A DNA stretch of 64,000 bases. It comes from Epiperipatus broadwayi (Eukaryota; Onychophora; Udeonychophora; Euonychophora; Peripatidae). A model generated the notes under the pieces. That model was given only the letters and a program-made list of their open reading frames with translations. It was not told the origin of the DNA and did not search any database. Where the stretch lies: the NCBI GenBank assembly GCA_028023455.1, contig JAQFVV010012423.1, positions 1,131,273-1,195,272 on the forward strand, given 5' to 3'. Positions 62,091 to 64,000 of the stretch are shown here, piece by piece (the first letter of the stretch is position 1; every line of letters starts with the position of its first letter). Both the position numbers and the translations under genes were made by a program.

Positions 62091-64000
62091 AGACTAAAAG
62101 ATATAAAACAAGTAAAAGGTTATAAGATAGCATGTAAAAAAAAGAAAAAAGGTTCATATTTGAGTTGATGTTTTGTACAGAAAACATTTATGTATTGATT
62201 AATGTTTCAAAAATAAATCATAGAAGCATGATTTCTCTAAAGTTCATTCTCTTTGTTCCCTCAGTTCCAACATCTATTTATGGTAAATGCAACAGGGAAG
62301 GTTAAAATGAGGTATTATTAGTACGTAATATTAGTATCCATGTTTCAGTTTCATGAAGTGATGTAAGATATATTTTGTTGGTTCTGTTTAACTAAATATT
62401 AAAAGTAAAAAACTTTTTCAGTTCATCTGTATACAATTTCATATATTTTTTAACAGTTTTATGTTGAATAAAATTTTCATTTTTTGTTTTCATTCTTCAT
62501 TTTTATAAATAAAGTTTTAAAATCGAGCTAATAGATTGTTATTTTTAATTTAGATTTAGTAATTTTTGATCATACGAAGTTCATTATTATGAAATCTTTT
62601 TTTAGAATATAGCAATTACAACAACTAAATTACAATATGATGAATGTTACATTGGTTATAAGCAAAATACTGTTGGTAGAAATTTTAATCCATAAATGTG
62701 AGTAAATACAGTGTATAGTTTAACTAATGTACACATTTTAGAATTTATTACAACATTAATATATTTGTTTGTTGCATGTTATTAAAATACAACTTTGATT
62801 ATTATACTAACTGAAACACTTTTTTTGGAAGTTTTGTAATCATTAATGATGAAAATCTTTACTTTGGATTTATCATTATGCAACTGATTATCTTGCAAAG
62901 ATGCAGGATGAAAATAAAATACTATACATTCATTAATCGTATTTAAAGTTTACAATCAAAATATTACATACAACACTAATATTGTGTACTGTGTTGTGTA
63001 TTATGAATAAACTCTGTATTGTACAGTTTTAGTATGAAAGTTATTATTTTGCTTTGGGATAATGTAGTGTTAATAATTAATTTATGACATCATCAATTTT
63101 ATAAAATGGTCTCCAAAAATTAAATTTTTTTTTTCATGAGCATTATAGTGAATAATTGATTGTAAATCAAAATAGTGGGTACAAATTGATGATGATCGCT
63201 ATGGTGAATCCTCGCATAAAGGCTAAATATTAAATGAGGTAATGGTGTACTAAATTAGTCTCCTTTTTAAATCTAGTCATTGATTACTACTATGACAATG
63301 AATTTGTGTGTTTGTGCAATGACTTATGCATCCTTTATTTATATGCACAACAATTTTGTTACTGCTTTTTTCCATGTGTTTTTTTTTTTCAAATTTAAAA
63401 TTAATATATTTATTTATAAATATCTTCTATATGAAGATGAGTGGTAGTATATCATAACTTACTAGTTTTAGCTTTATCCATCTACCAATAATTAGTTATC
63501 AAGTTGGTAACTTATATGACATTCAAATATTTCTTGTGTCATCTTTCAGCATTATTACAGTGAATAGCATGATAAATATATAAAAGCTGAAATTTTGTCT
63601 ATGTAATCAAATTATTGTAAAAATATATAAGTTGATACTATCTTTAATAAGATTATCAAAGCAATTAATAAATTCATCAAGTCTTGATTTTCATATATTA
63701 GTCTCATTATTAGAATGTCTACCTCTATAATTGGTTTGATGTCTTTAAGTATGTATCAACTTTGGAATCTATACAATTACCTCTACTTACCATTATCTAT
63801 TTTAAATTTTTGGTTGAACTTTTACTTTAAACTTTCTAATGTAGTTCAAGAATCTTTTATAATTTTTTTCTGCCACTACTAAATCATTAGTTTTAATTTT
63901 ATCACTTAAAAAAAATACATTACAAATTTTCTTAATCCTCCTATACTCTGATAGATTTTTCTGATCTCACTTCCTATAAGCTTTCAACTTTCATTTTGAT
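62091..64000. other. AT-rich stretch to the window end
   Basis: No gene, RNA or repeat that I can support. The stretch may continue beyond the window. Confidence 0.5.

Noticed and set aside
1-64000. CRISPR array, bacterial operons or riboswitches
   Set aside because: Nothing of the kind is visible; all recognised features are eukaryotic mobile elements.

Overview
This window is AT-rich (about three quarters A+T), intron-poor-looking and gene-poor eukaryotic DNA. It carries several kinds of animal-type mobile elements: RTE-like LINEs, a Penelope-like element with a GIY-YIG endonuclease, Merlin DNA transposons, tRNA-derived SINEs and many MITE-like inverted repeats. Together with abundant (TA)n tracts this points to an invertebrate metazoan. 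I cannot name the species from the sequence. I recognise no host protein-coding gene; the window is intergenic or a very large intron, and nearly all interpretable content is transposon-derived.

Layout. 1-15.6 kb: AT-rich background with a small RTE 3' fragment (6.24 kb), a 316-bp MITE (7.2 kb), a SINE with 17-bp target duplication (9.06 kb) and a diverged duplication (9.5-10.0 kb). 15.7-19.8 kb: two inverted-repeat elements, each carrying a hammerhead-ribozyme-like motif, then a decayed Penelope-like C-terminus, then a 1.1-kb element with about 110-bp terminal inverted repeats and an internal minisatellite. 21.7-26.7 kb: an RTE LINE, flanked by inverted repeats and split by a 2.8-kb insertion of unknown class. 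27.7-34.2 kb: a direct duplication, a GC-richer unclassified block (29.5-31.05 kb), a MITE, a near-perfect 198-bp palindrome and a third hammerhead-like motif. 36.5-39.5 kb: a second GC-richer block with a SINE-like piece, a tandem duplication and one unidentified membrane-protein-like ORF. 42.5-46.7 kb: a (TA)36 microsatellite, a tRNA-like repeat, a SINE with a tRNA-Gly(TCC)-derived head and a second RTE-like remnant. 47.0-48.8 kb: a complete-ended Merlin transposon with 9-bp target duplication and a broken DDE transposase. 60.6-62.1 kb: a second Merlin copy with 8-bp target duplication and the catalytic interior deleted. The rest is AT-rich DNA in which I see nothing specific.

How the parts relate. 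The autonomous-type elements (RTE, Penelope-like, Merlin) are all broken here, while SINEs, MITEs and the deleted Merlin are non-autonomous. The most unusual observation is that small inverted-repeat elements in the window repeatedly hold hammerhead-like motifs. The best one (17365-17406) can be drawn as a complete type I hammerhead with a three-base-pair helix III, with a single core base changed (G12 to A, compatible with CpG decay).
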